64,000 nucleotides of DNA from Marinomonas sp. KMM3893 (GCF_004352855.1 NZ_SJSC01000002.1:434001-498000); one strand, 5' to 3'; positions 25,384-34,213 are shown, counted from the stretch's first letter. The notes: generated by a model from the sequence alone, not told the origin. Numbers and translations: made by a program.

Positions 25384-26165
25384 TGAAGATTGATTTTTCG
25401 GCCTTAGAAGAGGAAGTTCAGCGTATTCTGGACACCCCTGAATACGACGATCACCCAGCCCGTGATGCTTTAGGTCGATTATGGGAAATGAATCTTAACC
25501 AATGGAATCGAGTCGAACGTATTACCCGTTTATCGGATTCATACCAAGATATGATGATGAAGCGAGAAAAAAGCCTCAGCGCTCGCTTTGATAAGCATTT
25601 GCGTCAATTGGAAAAAATCACTCGAATTTCAGACCATTACCAACGCGTGTTAAAACAAGTGAACAGTGAGCTTGAACAAACGGCCCTGATTGACCCTTTG
25701 ACCGAGTTACCAAATCGTCGAATGATGATGAAACGCTTGTCTACGGAATTCGAGCGTGACGAGCGTGATAAAGTCTATTGTGTTGCAATGGTGGACGTGG
25801 ATCATTTTAAATTAGTGAACGACGAATACGGGCACCAGGTGGGCGACGATGTGTTAGTGGCACTCGGCAAAGCCATGCCTGCTGTCATCGCACAAGAAGG
25901 CTACATTGGGCGTTGGGGCGGCGAAGAGTTTTTGGTATTGCTGCCAGGGAAAAGCCGCCAGCAAGCGCAACAATTGATGGAGGCAATGCGTCTTGCCATC
26001 GCTGAGCTAGAGCTTGATTTTGATGGTAAACGATTGACGACAAGCGTCAGTATCGGCCTGAGTGAGCATCGTCAAGGAGACACCATAGACTCCTTACTAA
26101 CACGGGCGGATGATGCACTTTACGCCGCCAAATCCCTAGGTCGTAATCAAGTAACCGTCGATTGA
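25383..26165 (+). CDS. siaD: SiaD diguanylate cyclase
   Basis: A 260-residue soluble GGDEF protein. A helical stalk (about 1-100) precedes the GGDEF domain with active site GGEEF at 179-183 and no RxxD inhibitory site (AQEG occupies that place). The stalk contains two near-identical motifs 30 residues apart, RVERITRLSDSYQ (45-57) and QLEKITRISDHYQ (75-87), plausible contacts for SiaC or dimerisation. It makes c-di-GMP when bound to SiaC. It overlaps siaC by 1 nt and is followed by a hairpin at 26167. Confidence 0.93.
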   Translation: MKIDFSALEEEVQRILDTPEYDDHPARDALGRLWEMNLNQWNRVERITRLSDSYQDMMMKREKSLSARFDKHLRQLEKITRISDHYQRVLKQVNSELEQTALIDPLTELPNRRMMMKRLSTEFERDERDKVYCVAMVDVDHFKLVNDEYGHQVGDDVLVALGKAMPAVIAQEGYIGRWGGEEFLVLLPGKSRQQAQQLMEAMRLAIAELELDFDGKRLTTSVSIGLSEHRQGDTIDSLLTRADDALYAAKSLGRNQVTVD

Positions 26166-26166
26166 G

Positions 26167-26196
26167 ATAAGCGCCAGTGACGCGCTTATTATCCTT
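26167..26196 (+). terminator. Terminator-like hairpin after siaD
   Basis: ATAAGCGC (26167-26174) pairs with GCGCTTAT (26182-26189) across a 7 nt loop immediately after the siaD stop, followed by TATCCTTTT. Confidence 0.6.
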
Positions 26197-26239
26197 TTAC
26201 TGGTGCCTTCTTGCAGGTGCCAGTTTTGCTCTTCCTTCC

Positions 26240-26255
26240 CTAGACATTAGTCTAG
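26240..26255. promoter_or_regulatory. Palindrome CTAGAC-ATTA-GTCTAG
   Basis: A perfect 6+6 bp inverted repeat with a 4 bp spacer, 67 bp before the DUF294 gene at 26323. Size and place suggest a repressor or activator site of unknown identity. Confidence 0.45.
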
Positions 26256-26322
26256 ATGGCGTTTGATTGTCGCTGAAAAAGGCGCATTATGTTGTTAACT
26301 CGAGACTAAGAGCATAATAACA

Positions 26323-28200
26323 ATGGCAGCCATCGACGTTTCAGAAGTACAAAAGTTCATTTTAAGCACTCCTCCTTTCTCTAATCTTTCTACTGCGCAA
26401 GTGACGACACTGCTCACCGGCATAAGTATTTCCTATGTGCGCCAAGGGCAGACATTAACGTTGGAAGGGGAGGCCGCTACCTTGCACCTGATCCGTCGTG
26501 GGGCGTGTGAAATACGCACACCCAAAGGCGCGCTGGTTGATCAAATTGCCGATGGCGAGTGTTTTGGGGTATCAAGTGTGTTGGCTCAAAACCCAGACGG
26601 TTTGGAAATCGTGGCGATGGAAGACAGTCTCGTTTACCGGTTTGATAAAGCCTCTTTTCTGACCGTGATTGCACAAAGCGACGCCTTTGCGCTGTTTTTC
26701 AAACACACTCGACACCATAGGTCGCGCAAATTATTACGCACCCAATCAGGCGATATTAATACGCCAGCGTTGCAGCTCTCAACGCCCATCGAACAAGTGA
26801 TGACGCGCCAGCTTATTCAAGCGATTCCTGAAGAAACCGTGCAAGTAGCGGCGGCGCGCATGACCGAGGCGCGCGTCAGCTCGATTCTTATTGTTGCAGG
26901 TAAAGAGGAGAAGCAACGCCTAGTTGGCATAGTGACAGACCGGGATCTTCGTTCTCGAGTGCTGGCGTTGGGTATCACGGCCGATTTATCGCTGGCTGAG
27001 GTCATGACCGGCGAGCCAGCGACCTTATTACCAGACTCTTTGGTGATGCAGGCGCAAACCTTAATGAGCGAACACAATATTCACCATTTGCCAGTGGTTT
27101 CTGCCGAAGGCCTTCCGGTCGGTATGGTGACGGCGGCGGATTTATTGCGCCACCAAGAGTTGAGCCCCATTTTATTGATTAACCAGATTCATCGGCAGGC
27201 CAGTGTCGACAGCCTTGCACGGGTGTGCAAGCAATGGCCTATTTTGATTGTGAATCTGATTTTAACGGACATGAAACCGGCGGACATTGGCAAGGTATTG
27301 GCCGCAGTGAGTGACAATCTGACCCGCCGCTTGATTGAATTAGCCATTAAGACGCTCGGGGAGCCGCCGATGGCGTTTCAGTTCTTGGTGTTTGGTTCTC
27401 AAGCGCGAAGCGATCAGTCATTAGGCAGTGACCAAGACAATGGCTTGATGCTGTCGAGAGCGCCAACGCAAACGGAAGAAGAGTACTTTGCGGCCTTGGC
27501 CTCCTTTGTCTGCGAAGGTTTGGGGGAATGTGGTATTCGCTTGTGCCCTGGGAACATTATGGCAAGTAACCCAGACTGGCGGATGACGGCGGCACAGTGG
27601 CGTCAGGTATTTTCTAATTGGGTAACCAGCGCTGCCCCTAGCGCGTTACTGAACGCGAGTATTTTCTTTGATATTCGTTGTGTGTATGGGGATGACGAAT
27701 CGGTGGCGAACTTGATCACCGAAGTGCAAAAAGACGTCGCTAAGAACAGTCTGTTTTTGGCTTCTTTAACGCGCAGTGCTCTCGCTTCAAAACCGCCGCT
27801 GGGTTTCTTCCGTCATTTTTTATTAGAGTCTTCTGGTGAGCATAAACACCAGCTGGATCTGAAACATCAGGGCTTGGCGCTGATCAATGATATTGCGCGT
27901 TTATATGGGTTGGCGTGCCGCACGTATCGAGTGGGTACGATTGAGCGGTTAGAGCAAGCGATTCGTGAGAAGTTGATCACCCCCGACACCGCCCGCAACT
28001 TAATCGACGCCTGGGACGAACTCAATGGCTTGCGCCTTGATGCTCAGCGCCGACACTGGCAGTCATCTGGTAAGGCCAGCGCTTACCTCGATCCGAGTGT
28101 GCTGAGCCCTTTAGAGCGCAAACATTTGAAGGCGACATTCGCCACGATTAAAGACGCTCAAGAGATTGTTCTACAGCGTTTTGCGAGAGGATATGCTTAG
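26323..28200 (+). CDS. cNMP-binding/CBS/DUF294 nucleotidyltransferase-like protein
   Basis: A 625-residue protein. It has a cyclic-nucleotide-binding-like domain (about 10-125, LTLEGEAATLHLIRRGACEI), two CBS motifs (about 155-285), then the DUF294 nucleotidyltransferase core with FGSQARSDQSLGSDQDNGLM (about 350-370) and its C-terminal helical domain (about 475-620). The GS-x2-R and DQD residues resemble the GlnD/KNT catalytic core. Such proteins often lie next to a DEDDh exonuclease and a sodium/acetate-type symporter; here only the exonuclease is adjacent. The target is unknown. Confidence 0.9.
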   Translation: MAAIDVSEVQKFILSTPPFSNLSTAQVTTLLTGISISYVRQGQTLTLEGEAATLHLIRRGACEIRTPKGALVDQIADGECFGVSSVLAQNPDGLEIVAMEDSLVYRFDKASFLTVIAQSDAFALFFKHTRHHRSRKLLRTQSGDINTPALQLSTPIEQVMTRQLIQAIPEETVQVAAARMTEARVSSILIVAGKEEKQRLVGIVTDRDLRSRVLALGITADLSLAEVMTGEPATLLPDSLVMQAQTLMSEHNIHHLPVVSAEGLPVGMVTAADLLRHQELSPILLINQIHRQASVDSLARVCKQWPILIVNLILTDMKPADIGKVLAAVSDNLTRRLIELAIKTLGEPPMAFQFLVFGSQARSDQSLGSDQDNGLMLSRAPTQTEEEYFAALASFVCEGLGECGIRLCPGNIMASNPDWRMTAAQWRQVFSNWVTSAAPSALLNASIFFDIRCVYGDDESVANLITEVQKDVAKNSLFLASLTRSALASKPPLGFFRHFLLESSGEHKHQLDLKHQGLALINDIARLYGLACRTYRVGTIERLEQAIREKLITPDTARNLIDAWDELNGLRLDAQRRHWQSSGKASAYLDPSVLSPLERKHLKATFATIKDAQEIVLQRFARGYA

Positions 28201-28877
28201 TGCTTGGCTGTTTGATAACAAGGTATAAAAGGTGGCGGCGCGATAAGTTGAGCGAAAAACGGCCATGGCAAGAGTGGGAATATTTGGTATTAGACATTGA
28301 AACCAGTGGGCTAGATGCCAAGCGAGATCACATTGTTAGTATTGGATGGGTGTTGATCAAACAGGGTCAGATTCAGTTGGATTCGGCGCAGCATCTCTTG
28401 TTAGATGGCGCACAAGTGGACGCCAGTGTGGGCATTCATTTGATCACAGATGGCGACCTAGAAGACCGTGGTCGTCGTGAAGAAAGCGTGATCCGTTATC
28501 TGCGTTTGCTGTTACGTGACAAGGTCTTAGTGATGCACCATTCACCGTTAGAACTTGGTTTCTTAAAGAGCTGGTGGCGCCAACTGAAGCAGCCTTCGTT
28601 GTCCATAAGTTGGTTGGACACGCTGGCGATAGAAAGAACAAAGGCAGCACGCAGCAGTCAACCAATACAAGAAGGAGGCTTTCGTTTAGCGCCTTGTCGA
28701 ATGCGTTATGGGCTACCGGAATACCAAGGGCATGATGCGTTAACCGATGCCTTGGCGACGGCGGAGTTATTACTTGCGCAAGTCGCTTATCAAGGCAAAG
28801 GTTGTCGCTTACATGACTTGCTCCAAATGGGCGGCGGTCATGTCATCTTGGGATCAAAGCAAACGCTTAAACGTTAA
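28200..28877 (+). CDS. DnaQ-like DEDDh 3'-5' exonuclease
   Basis: 225 residues. Exo I is [20 protein letters not shown], and Exo III is [15 protein letters not shown] with the DEDDh His. Exo II reads [11 protein letters not shown], so the usual Asp is Glu, a conservative but notable change. Start GTG 28200 shares its G with the TAG stop of the DUF294 gene (TAGTG) and has AGAGG upstream; the nearby ATG 28193 is in another frame that stops after 11 codons. It pairs with the DUF294 protein in many genomes. It overlaps the convergent ohr gene by 11 bp. Confidence 0.87.
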   Translation: MLGCLITRYKRWRRDKLSEKRPWQEWEYLVLDIETSGLDAKRDHIVSIGWVLIKQGQIQLDSAQHLLLDGAQVDASVGIHLITDGDLEDRGRREESVIRYLRLLLRDKVLVMHHSPLELGFLKSWWRQLKQPSLSISWLDTLAIERTKAARSSQPIQEGGFRLAPCRMRYGLPEYQGHDALTDALATAELLLAQVAYQGKGCRLHDLLQMGGGHVILGSKQTLKR

Positions 28878-29298
28878 CGCTAAGAGTGACTTCAATGTTG
28901 TTGCGCGTGGCGTTTGAGTAAGGGCAAACTTGGTGTGCATCGTCGACCAGTTTTTCCGCCACGGCTTTGTCTAGCCCAGGTACGTTGATAACTAGGTCCG
29001 CAGCGATACCAAAACCGTGCTCAATTGGCCCAATGCTGACAGACGCGTCAATGTTGGTGTCTGCAGGCAGCGTGACTTTTTGTTGCGAAGCAACCAGTTG
29101 TAACGCACCAATAAAACAGGCTGAATACCCTGCGGCAAAAAGCTGCTCAGGGTTGGTGCCATTACCACCAGCACCGCCTAACGCTTTTGGTGTGCTTAGG
29201 GTGACCTGTAATGCGCCATCATCAGAGTGAGATTCACCAGTACGACCACCGGTTGATTTTGCTCGAGCGGTATAAAGAACATCATTTAATGCTGTCAT
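28867..29298 (-). CDS. ohr: Organic hydroperoxide resistance protein Ohr
   Basis: A 143-residue Ohr/OsmC peroxidase. Cys61 (YSACFIGAL) and Cys125 ([11 protein letters not shown]) are the catalytic pair. [21 protein letters not shown] is family-typical, and Arg/Glu ligands are present. It reduces organic and fatty-acid hydroperoxides using lipoyl groups. OhrR is encoded 108 bp upstream on the same strand, and the gap holds a palindrome shared with the ohrR promoter. Confidence 0.95.
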   Translation of the reverse strand: MTALNDVLYTARAKSTGGRTGESHSDDGALQVTLSTPKALGGAGGNGTNPEQLFAAGYSACFIGALQLVASQQKVTLPADTNIDASVSIGPIEHGFGIAADLVINVPGLDKAVAEKLVDDAHQVCPYSNATRNNIEVTLSVNV

Positions 29299-29338
29299 TG
29301 CTGTCTCCTAATCTTGGATTTATATTGTCTGCTATTAA

Positions 29339-29350
29339 ATAGCGCGCTAT
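29339..29350. promoter_or_regulatory. OhrR operator before ohr (ATAGCGCGCTAT)
   Basis: A perfect 12 bp palindrome in the context TAAATAGCGCGCTATATAATT, 41 bp before the ohr start. Nearly the same sequence precedes ohrR at 29880. Confidence 0.75.
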
Positions 29351-29405
29351 ATAATTATCAAAAAATAAGAACTTAATCACATCAGCACAGTTAACGGCTA
29401 TACCA

Positions 29406-29840
29406 TTAAGAGTGGGTGAGTAAGTTCTGTCGCAGTGCTTCTATGGCTGTTTTGGTCTTCGCCAGCTCATCCAACGAAAGGTCTGAAGCACAGACCGCTT
29501 GTTGAATAATGCCTTCTACTTTGGCTTCTAAAGCTTCCCCTTGCTGAGTTAACTCAATGATGACATGACGTTCATCATCCTTCGCACGGTGCCTTGTGAC
29601 TAAGCCAGCTGTTTCCATTCTTTTCAGTAATGGCGTTAAGGTGGCTGAGTCCAGATAGAGCTGTTCTCCAATGGTAGAAACGGAGCAGGATCTATGTTGC
29701 CAAAGTACAATTAAAACCAGGTATTGTGGGTAAGTGATGCCTAAGGGCTTGAGTAGTTTCCGGTATAACTTGTTCATCGCCAACGACGTTGAGTACAAGG
29801 AGAAACACAAAAGCTCGTTCAATTTTGGAACGCCTGTCAT
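29406..29840 (-). CDS. ohrR: MarR-family organic peroxide sensor OhrR
   Basis: 144 residues. The winged helix contains YPQYLVLIVLWQHRSCSVST, IGEQLYLDSATLTPLLKRME and the wing AKDDERHVIIELTQQG. Cys12 (LNELLCFSLYSTS) matches the reactive OhrR cysteine, and Cys117 (QQAVCASD) is placed like the resolving Cys of two-cysteine OhrR proteins. Oxidation by organic peroxide should release the palindromes before ohr and ohrR. Confidence 0.93.
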   Translation of the reverse strand: MTGVPKLNELLCFSLYSTSLAMNKLYRKLLKPLGITYPQYLVLIVLWQHRSCSVSTIGEQLYLDSATLTPLLKRMETAGLVTRHRAKDDERHVIIELTQQGEALEAKVEGIIQQAVCASDLSLDELAKTKTAIEALRQNLLTHS

Positions 29841-29879
29841 GGCGGACTTACCTCTAAACTCTGGATTCGTAGATAATAG

Positions 29880-29891
29880 ATAGTGCGCTAT
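29880..29891. promoter_or_regulatory. OhrR operator before ohrR (ATAGTGCGCTAT)
   Basis: Same as the ohr operator apart from one base, in the context GATAGTGCGCTATTTAATT, 40 bp before ohrR. The shared GCGCTATNTAATT extends beyond the palindrome. Confidence 0.7.
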
Positions 29892-29994
29892 TTAATTGCA
29901 ATACTATCTATTCTGCTTCCTTGCTTTTTGATTTCTTGCTCCTATTTTTGTGCGGTTATCAGGCTAATGTGCTTACTTCTTCAGTTATTGTTCT

Positions 29995-30798
29995 CTAGCT
30001 ACGAGAAGGGCTTGGATTAAATGCCCATTCCTCATCCGTCGGTTCGGACGCCAGGTGCTTGGGATTTTCAGACCAGTGAATCAAGTTAAGCTGACCGCTG
30101 GCTGATTCCGTGAGCGCCGTGCAATGTTCTACCCAGTCGCCGTCGTTACAATAGAGGGTCGCGTCTTTAAGGCGAAAAGAGGCGTAGTGAATATGGCCGC
30201 AGATATAACCATCAAGATGGTGGTTTTTGGCAGATTTTAGGGCCGCTGTCTCAAAGCGCTCAATAAACTCTTTGGCTTTATTGATATGGGTTTTCAAGTA
30301 TCCGGCCAGCGACCAATAAGGCAAACCGATTAAACGACGCATGCCATTAATCCATTGGTTAAGCGAGAGCATCAGGCCGTGTGCTCGGTCGCCAATGGCT
30401 AACATCAGCGGGCTGATTTTGATCATCTGATCAAACTCATCGCCGTGACTGACATGGAAGGTTCGGCCATCTGCCGTGATGTGTTTGGCGTTTAGACGAA
30501 TGTCGATGCCGGATAAGGTTTGTCCCGCAAATTGTCTAAAGAAGGCGTCGTGATTGCCTGGAATGTAAATCACCTTGGTGCCTGAGCGCGCCATGCTGAG
30601 GATCTGTTCAACGATCTGAGTGTGCGTATCAATAAAATTGGCACGACTCTTCATTTCTTGTAAGTCGATGATGTCTCCGACTAAGTACAAGGTTTGTGTG
30701 GAGATTTTCTGCAGAAAATCCAACAAGTGGTTTGCTTGGCAAGCCTTAGTACCTAAGTGAACATCTGAGATGAAAACCGATCGAAACGTCGTTTGCAT
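29995..30798 (-). CDS. LpxH-like metallophosphoesterase
   Basis: 267 residues with all calcineurin-type metal motifs: SDVHLG, GDIID, GNHD, HGDEFD and CGHIHYA. The HGDEFD and Cys-Gly-His-Ile-His pattern places it with UDP-2,3-diacylglucosamine pyrophosphatase-type (LpxH2-like) enzymes. It is somewhat longer than LpxH (about 240) and may be an additional paralogue, so the lipid A role is not certain. It lies 78 bp downstream of the EAL-CBS-GGDEF gene on the same strand. Confidence 0.85.
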   Translation of the reverse strand: MQTTFRSVFISDVHLGTKACQANHLLDFLQKISTQTLYLVGDIIDLQEMKSRANFIDTHTQIVEQILSMARSGTKVIYIPGNHDAFFRQFAGQTLSGIDIRLNAKHITADGRTFHVSHGDEFDQMIKISPLMLAIGDRAHGLMLSLNQWINGMRRLIGLPYWSLAGYLKTHINKAKEFIERFETAALKSAKNHHLDGYICGHIHYASFRLKDATLYCNDGDWVEHCTALTESASGQLNLIHWSENPKHLASEPTDEEWAFNPSPSRS

Positions 30799-30876
30799 AA
30801 AAGTCTCCTGAGCGCCATGTTCTTCTAAGATAAGCTGGCTTCATGACAAATATATGAGCGTGAGATGACGGTTCTG

Positions 30877-32652
30877 TCACATAGCGATACTGGGGGTGAA
30901 ATAGGTATTTTGATAAGGCTGAAGGTAAAGGTAATTGCCGCCTTTTTGCTTTGCGGATTTCTTGGCTTGCGCCGCTAGCTCGGCGACGAGATGGTGGTTG
31001 TCACATTCATCAGGGTTTGGGTTCACCACCCCAATAGCGAGGCTTAAAATGGGGTGAAATACCGTCTCGCCTTGTCGGCTTTGCGTCCAGACACCGCCTT
31101 CTTGGAGGGTTTCTTGTGTGTAGAAATGACGAACTTCTTGAGCAAACCTAGCCAAGATAGCGCGACATTGCTGTTCCCAATTTGGCGATCGAAAAATGGC
31201 GACAAAATCATCGCCGCCGATATGGCCGATAAAGTTACCATCAGGACTCACTTCATCTTTAATAAGGTTGCCGACCAATTGAATAATAGCGTCCCCTTTG
31301 GAGTAACCAAAGTAGTCGTTAAAAGGTTTGAAATCATTGAGATCGAAATAGGCCACATAGAAGTCTTCTTTGGCTTTTAAACGCAGGCTGACTTCTTTGT
31401 GGATTGGCACATTCCCAGGCAACAAGGTGAGCGGGTTCGAGTAGGTCGCATTTTGTATTTTGAGTTCGGTAATGCGCTTGAGCAGATCGCGTAAATGCCC
31501 TGTACCAATAAATTTACCGTCTCGAACAATGATGATTTCGTTGTTGAGTGTATTGGCTTCTTGGTTGGTGACTAGCTCAGACACAGTCGCCAGACTAACG
31601 CCGCTTTCAACGATCAGCACATCTTCACTAAGTAAGGTGATGGCAGGTTTGTATTCGTATAAAGCGCGGCCATAGGTGGTCGAAAATAACTCATGCAACT
31701 GATAGCGTCGGACAACACCGATGGGCTCATCTGCCTTGTTTAGAACCGGAATAGCGAACACGTCAGGGTGCTCGGTAAAAAGCAGAGACACGCTGTTTAA
31801 AGGGCTGTCGGCATAAACGTTAGGCGTGGCTCTTGATAAGGTTTGTACTGTTTCTGCATGATCAATGTTGAAGGCAGCACGACGTTGGGCGTGTTTTTCC
31901 AAATACGCGTTAGGTTGTGATGAGGGTTTTTCTACCGGTCGAGCGAGAAAGAAACCTTGGCCGAATGTGACCCCCATTTCGATGAGCTGGTCCAACTCCT
32001 GCTGTGTTTCTATGCCTTCGGCAATCAGTTTGCAATCTAAGCGTTGGGCAATGGTAATGATGGAGCGAACAAACTCCCGCTTGATTTCGTCTTTATCAAT
32101 GTCATGAATGAAATGCTTGTCGATTTTGACAATGTCAGGCTGCAATTCTGACCATAATCTAAGGCCTGAATACCCCACACCAAGATCGTCAATAGCGACT
32201 TGGAAGCCCATTTTTCGATAATGCTCGACACTGGTTCTCGACAATCCATTATGGTCGTAAGGATGCTGTTCAGAGAGCTCAATAATGATGTCTTTTTGGT
32301 TGAGACCAAGGTCATTAAGAATATTGAGCGTCATGCCTTTTTGATGGTAAGGCGAGCTTAATAGAGACGCGCTCACGTTCAGAAATAAGCGTCCTGGCAG
32401 CGCCAGTTTGGCAAAACGAGTCAGTGCTCGCTCGCGACAAAGCAGCTCAAGTTCGTGCAATCGATGCTCTTCAGTGGCCAAGGTAAACAGAGCGTCAGGG
32501 GTGAACAAAGGCGTGTTTTCAGGGCCTCGAGAGAGGGCTTCATTGCCGTAGATTGCACCAGATGATAAATCATAGATGGGCTGAAAAAGCGGCGTAATTA
32601 AGCCGTCATTTAAAATCTTATCCAGTAAAATTTTGTTCTCGTTCGTGCTCAT
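30877..32652 (-). CDS. EAL-CBS-GGDEF c-di-GMP protein
   Basis: A 591-residue soluble protein with the reversed order EAL (about 10-255), CBS pair (about 265-400) and GGDEF (about 415-580). EAL landmarks are GNEALSRG, LNVSASLL, IELSEQ, AIDDLGVGYSG and AEGIET. The classical DDFGTGYS is DDLGVGYS, so activity needs testing. The GGDEF signature is HIGGDDFVAIF. The CBS pair may sense adenine nucleotides. It is the third c-di-GMP enzyme of this window. Confidence 0.9.
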   Translation of the reverse strand: MSTNENKILLDKILNDGLITPLFQPIYDLSSGAIYGNEALSRGPENTPLFTPDALFTLATEEHRLHELELLCRERALTRFAKLALPGRLFLNVSASLLSSPYHQKGMTLNILNDLGLNQKDIIIELSEQHPYDHNGLSRTSVEHYRKMGFQVAIDDLGVGYSGLRLWSELQPDIVKIDKHFIHDIDKDEIKREFVRSIITIAQRLDCKLIAEGIETQQELDQLIEMGVTFGQGFFLARPVEKPSSQPNAYLEKHAQRRAAFNIDHAETVQTLSRATPNVYADSPLNSVSLLFTEHPDVFAIPVLNKADEPIGVVRRYQLHELFSTTYGRALYEYKPAITLLSEDVLIVESGVSLATVSELVTNQEANTLNNEIIIVRDGKFIGTGHLRDLLKRITELKIQNATYSNPLTLLPGNVPIHKEVSLRLKAKEDFYVAYFDLNDFKPFNDYFGYSKGDAIIQLVGNLIKDEVSPDGNFIGHIGGDDFVAIFRSPNWEQQCRAILARFAQEVRHFYTQETLQEGGVWTQSRQGETVFHPILSLAIGVVNPNPDECDNHHLVAELAAQAKKSAKQKGGNYLYLQPYQNTYFTPSIAM

Positions 32653-32985
32653 CGTCGTCTTAACACTTCATCAGCTTGTTGATGCACATCAGTTTATGTC
32701 GTATTTATGACCGTTTGATGACGGTCTGTCGGGCACGAGTCGGTGGAACACAGTGAGCGCCATAGGCTGTCACAGAACGGGGTAATAACGCATTAAAATA
32801 GGGTGTGTTGTTTTTGAAAAGCAGAGTGAGAAATAGGGTAGGAAAAGAGTTGTACTAAGAGGGGGATTGAACCCGTAACCAGATCGGTATTGTTATTCTT
32901 ACCTTACGATCGGGAACGTGGGTCGTTTAGTCTTCATTACGGCTGTTGATAACAACGGCAATCGACTAGTCGGTGACGCGAATGA
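32653..32985. other. Intergenic region, tRNA-like fragment and hairpin only
   Basis: No convincing gene. It contains an inverted repeat GACCGT-TTGATG-ACGGTC (32709-32726). On the minus strand around 32860-32880, GGGTTCAATCCCC resembles a tRNA T-arm, but no matching acceptor, D or anticodon arms can be built. Confidence 0.4.
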
Positions 32986-33168
32986 TTAGTGTGCTGTGTG
33001 GCCTTGAACTGAACGATTAGGGATCAAGCTAACAATTACTTTTTTAATGCCAGAAACCACTTTTTTGAACGCTAGAGAAAGGTAAACACGGCGCATTTCG
33101 TAGGCTTTTTCTACGTAGTAATCAGTGTCTAAGTTACCTAGGTTGTCGTATTTGTAATCAGTTTTCAT
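32986..33168 (-). CDS. Small basic protein of unknown function
   Basis: A 60-residue protein beginning MKTDYKYDNLGNLDTDYYVE and containing KAYEMRRVYLSLAFKKVVSG. An AGGAG lies 7 nt before the ATG, a strong ribosome site. The segment D-x-YYxxxAxxMRR followed by a helix recalls small RSP_7527/DUF1127-like proteins of marine proteobacteria, but I cannot assign it firmly. It stands alone between the c-di-GMP gene and pobR. Probably cytoplasmic. Confidence 0.65.
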   Translation of the reverse strand: MKTDYKYDNLGNLDTDYYVEKAYEMRRVYLSLAFKKVVSGIKKVIVSLIPNRSVQGHTAH

Positions 33169-33319
33169 CGTTTATCTCCTAAATAAAAATCGTGTTTTGT
33201 TTACGCTTTTTATAGTAGCGAATGGATGAATCTTGAACAAACGATCAATTTTCAGCTAATAGTTGAGAAAAACTAACCGTTAACGCAACAACCCTCTACA
33301 TAGGGTGATTTTTACTGTG

Positions 33320-34213
33320 TTATTGAATCGGCTGCTGGCTGGCCGCACGGAACCTTCCTGGAGGATAGCCTGTGTTCTTTTTGAAAAAACGCGAGAAATA
33401 GGCCGGGTCTTTGAAGCCTAGATTATAAGCAATTTCTTCAATGGATTGGCTGGTGTACAGAAGTTGCCGCTTGGCTTCTAAGAGCAACCTCCCATGGATT
33501 AAGTCATGGATGCTCTGTTGCAGAACCGCTTTACTGGCGCGATTCAAACGGCTAATAGAGGAACCTAATGCCTGCGCGTATTGATCACTGCTCCAATGCT
33601 CTTTGTAGTGCTGCTCGATGAGGGTTTTTAGTGCCTGCATCTGACGGTCTTGCGTCGACATGACCGCATGTTGCTCACCACTCAGGCGTTGTTGACGCCT
33701 CAATTGCAGAAGAATGGCATTGATTAAGTAATGACACATCAATCCACGGCCTTCTCGCGAGTATTGCAGTTCTTTTTCCAGTTGCTCGATCAGCGGCCAA
33801 AGCTCTCTCAGCATGGATGGCTGCCCGTTAAAAGGGATGTAGCCTGGCTGATTCAATAAGGGTTTGATAAATTGTTCGGCTTCTTTGCCGATGCGGTCGA
33901 TCACAGGCACGGCAATGGTAATGACTCGACCATCAGTGTCGGGAGCAAATTGAAAACTATGAACCACCCCCGTAGGCACAATAATGGCCCAACTGCCGAG
34001 TAAGTGTTGCTGCTGTTCATCCATTTGAATATTGGCGCTGCCCGATTTAAGAATCAAAATCTGAAACAACTGGGCATGGCGATGGGCTTTGATTTTCCAA
34101 TCCAAATGACTGCTGCGAGATTCTATCGCTTCTATATGAAAAAAATCAGGGTCATCAATCCAATTAGATTCGCCATATAAACCAAAGTGAGGAATGCTGT
34201 TGTTTGTCATCAT
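33320..34213 (-). CDS. pobR: AraC-family regulator, PobR-like
   Basis: 297 residues: N-terminal cupin effector domain (HLDWKIKAHRHAQLFQILIL, GSWAIIVPTGVVHSFQF) and a C-terminal AraC double helix-turn-helix (YAQALGSSISRLNRASKAVL; SIEEIAYNLGFKDPAYFSRF, then FKKNTGYPPGRFR). It is divergent from pobA across a 296 bp gap, as AraC-type PobR activators of 4-hydroxybenzoate catabolism are. The regulatory role is inferred from context. Confidence 0.87.
   Translation of the reverse strand: MMTNNSIPHFGLYGESNWIDDPDFFHIEAIESRSSHLDWKIKAHRHAQLFQILILKSGSANIQMDEQQQHLLGSWAIIVPTGVVHSFQFAPDTDGRVITIAVPVIDRIGKEAEQFIKPLLNQPGYIPFNGQPSMLRELWPLIEQLEKELQYSREGRGLMCHYLINAILLQLRRQQRLSGEQHAVMSTQDRQMQALKTLIEQHYKEHWSSDQYAQALGSSISRLNRASKAVLQQSIHDLIHGRLLLEAKRQLLYTSQSIEEIAYNLGFKDPAYFSRFFKKNTGYPPGRFRAASQQPIQ

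Noticed and set aside
30863-32731. ATGACGG(T)TCTGTC-like sequences flanking the EAL-CBS-GGDEF gene as a direct repeat
   Set aside because: The two copies near 30865 and 32719 share only about a dozen bases with differing flanks, which is within chance for this length.
32855-32940. Possible tRNA on the minus strand near a T-arm-like sequence
   Set aside because: GGGTTCAATCCCC looks like a T-arm, but its stem has a mismatch and no acceptor, D-arm or anticodon arm can be formed around it.
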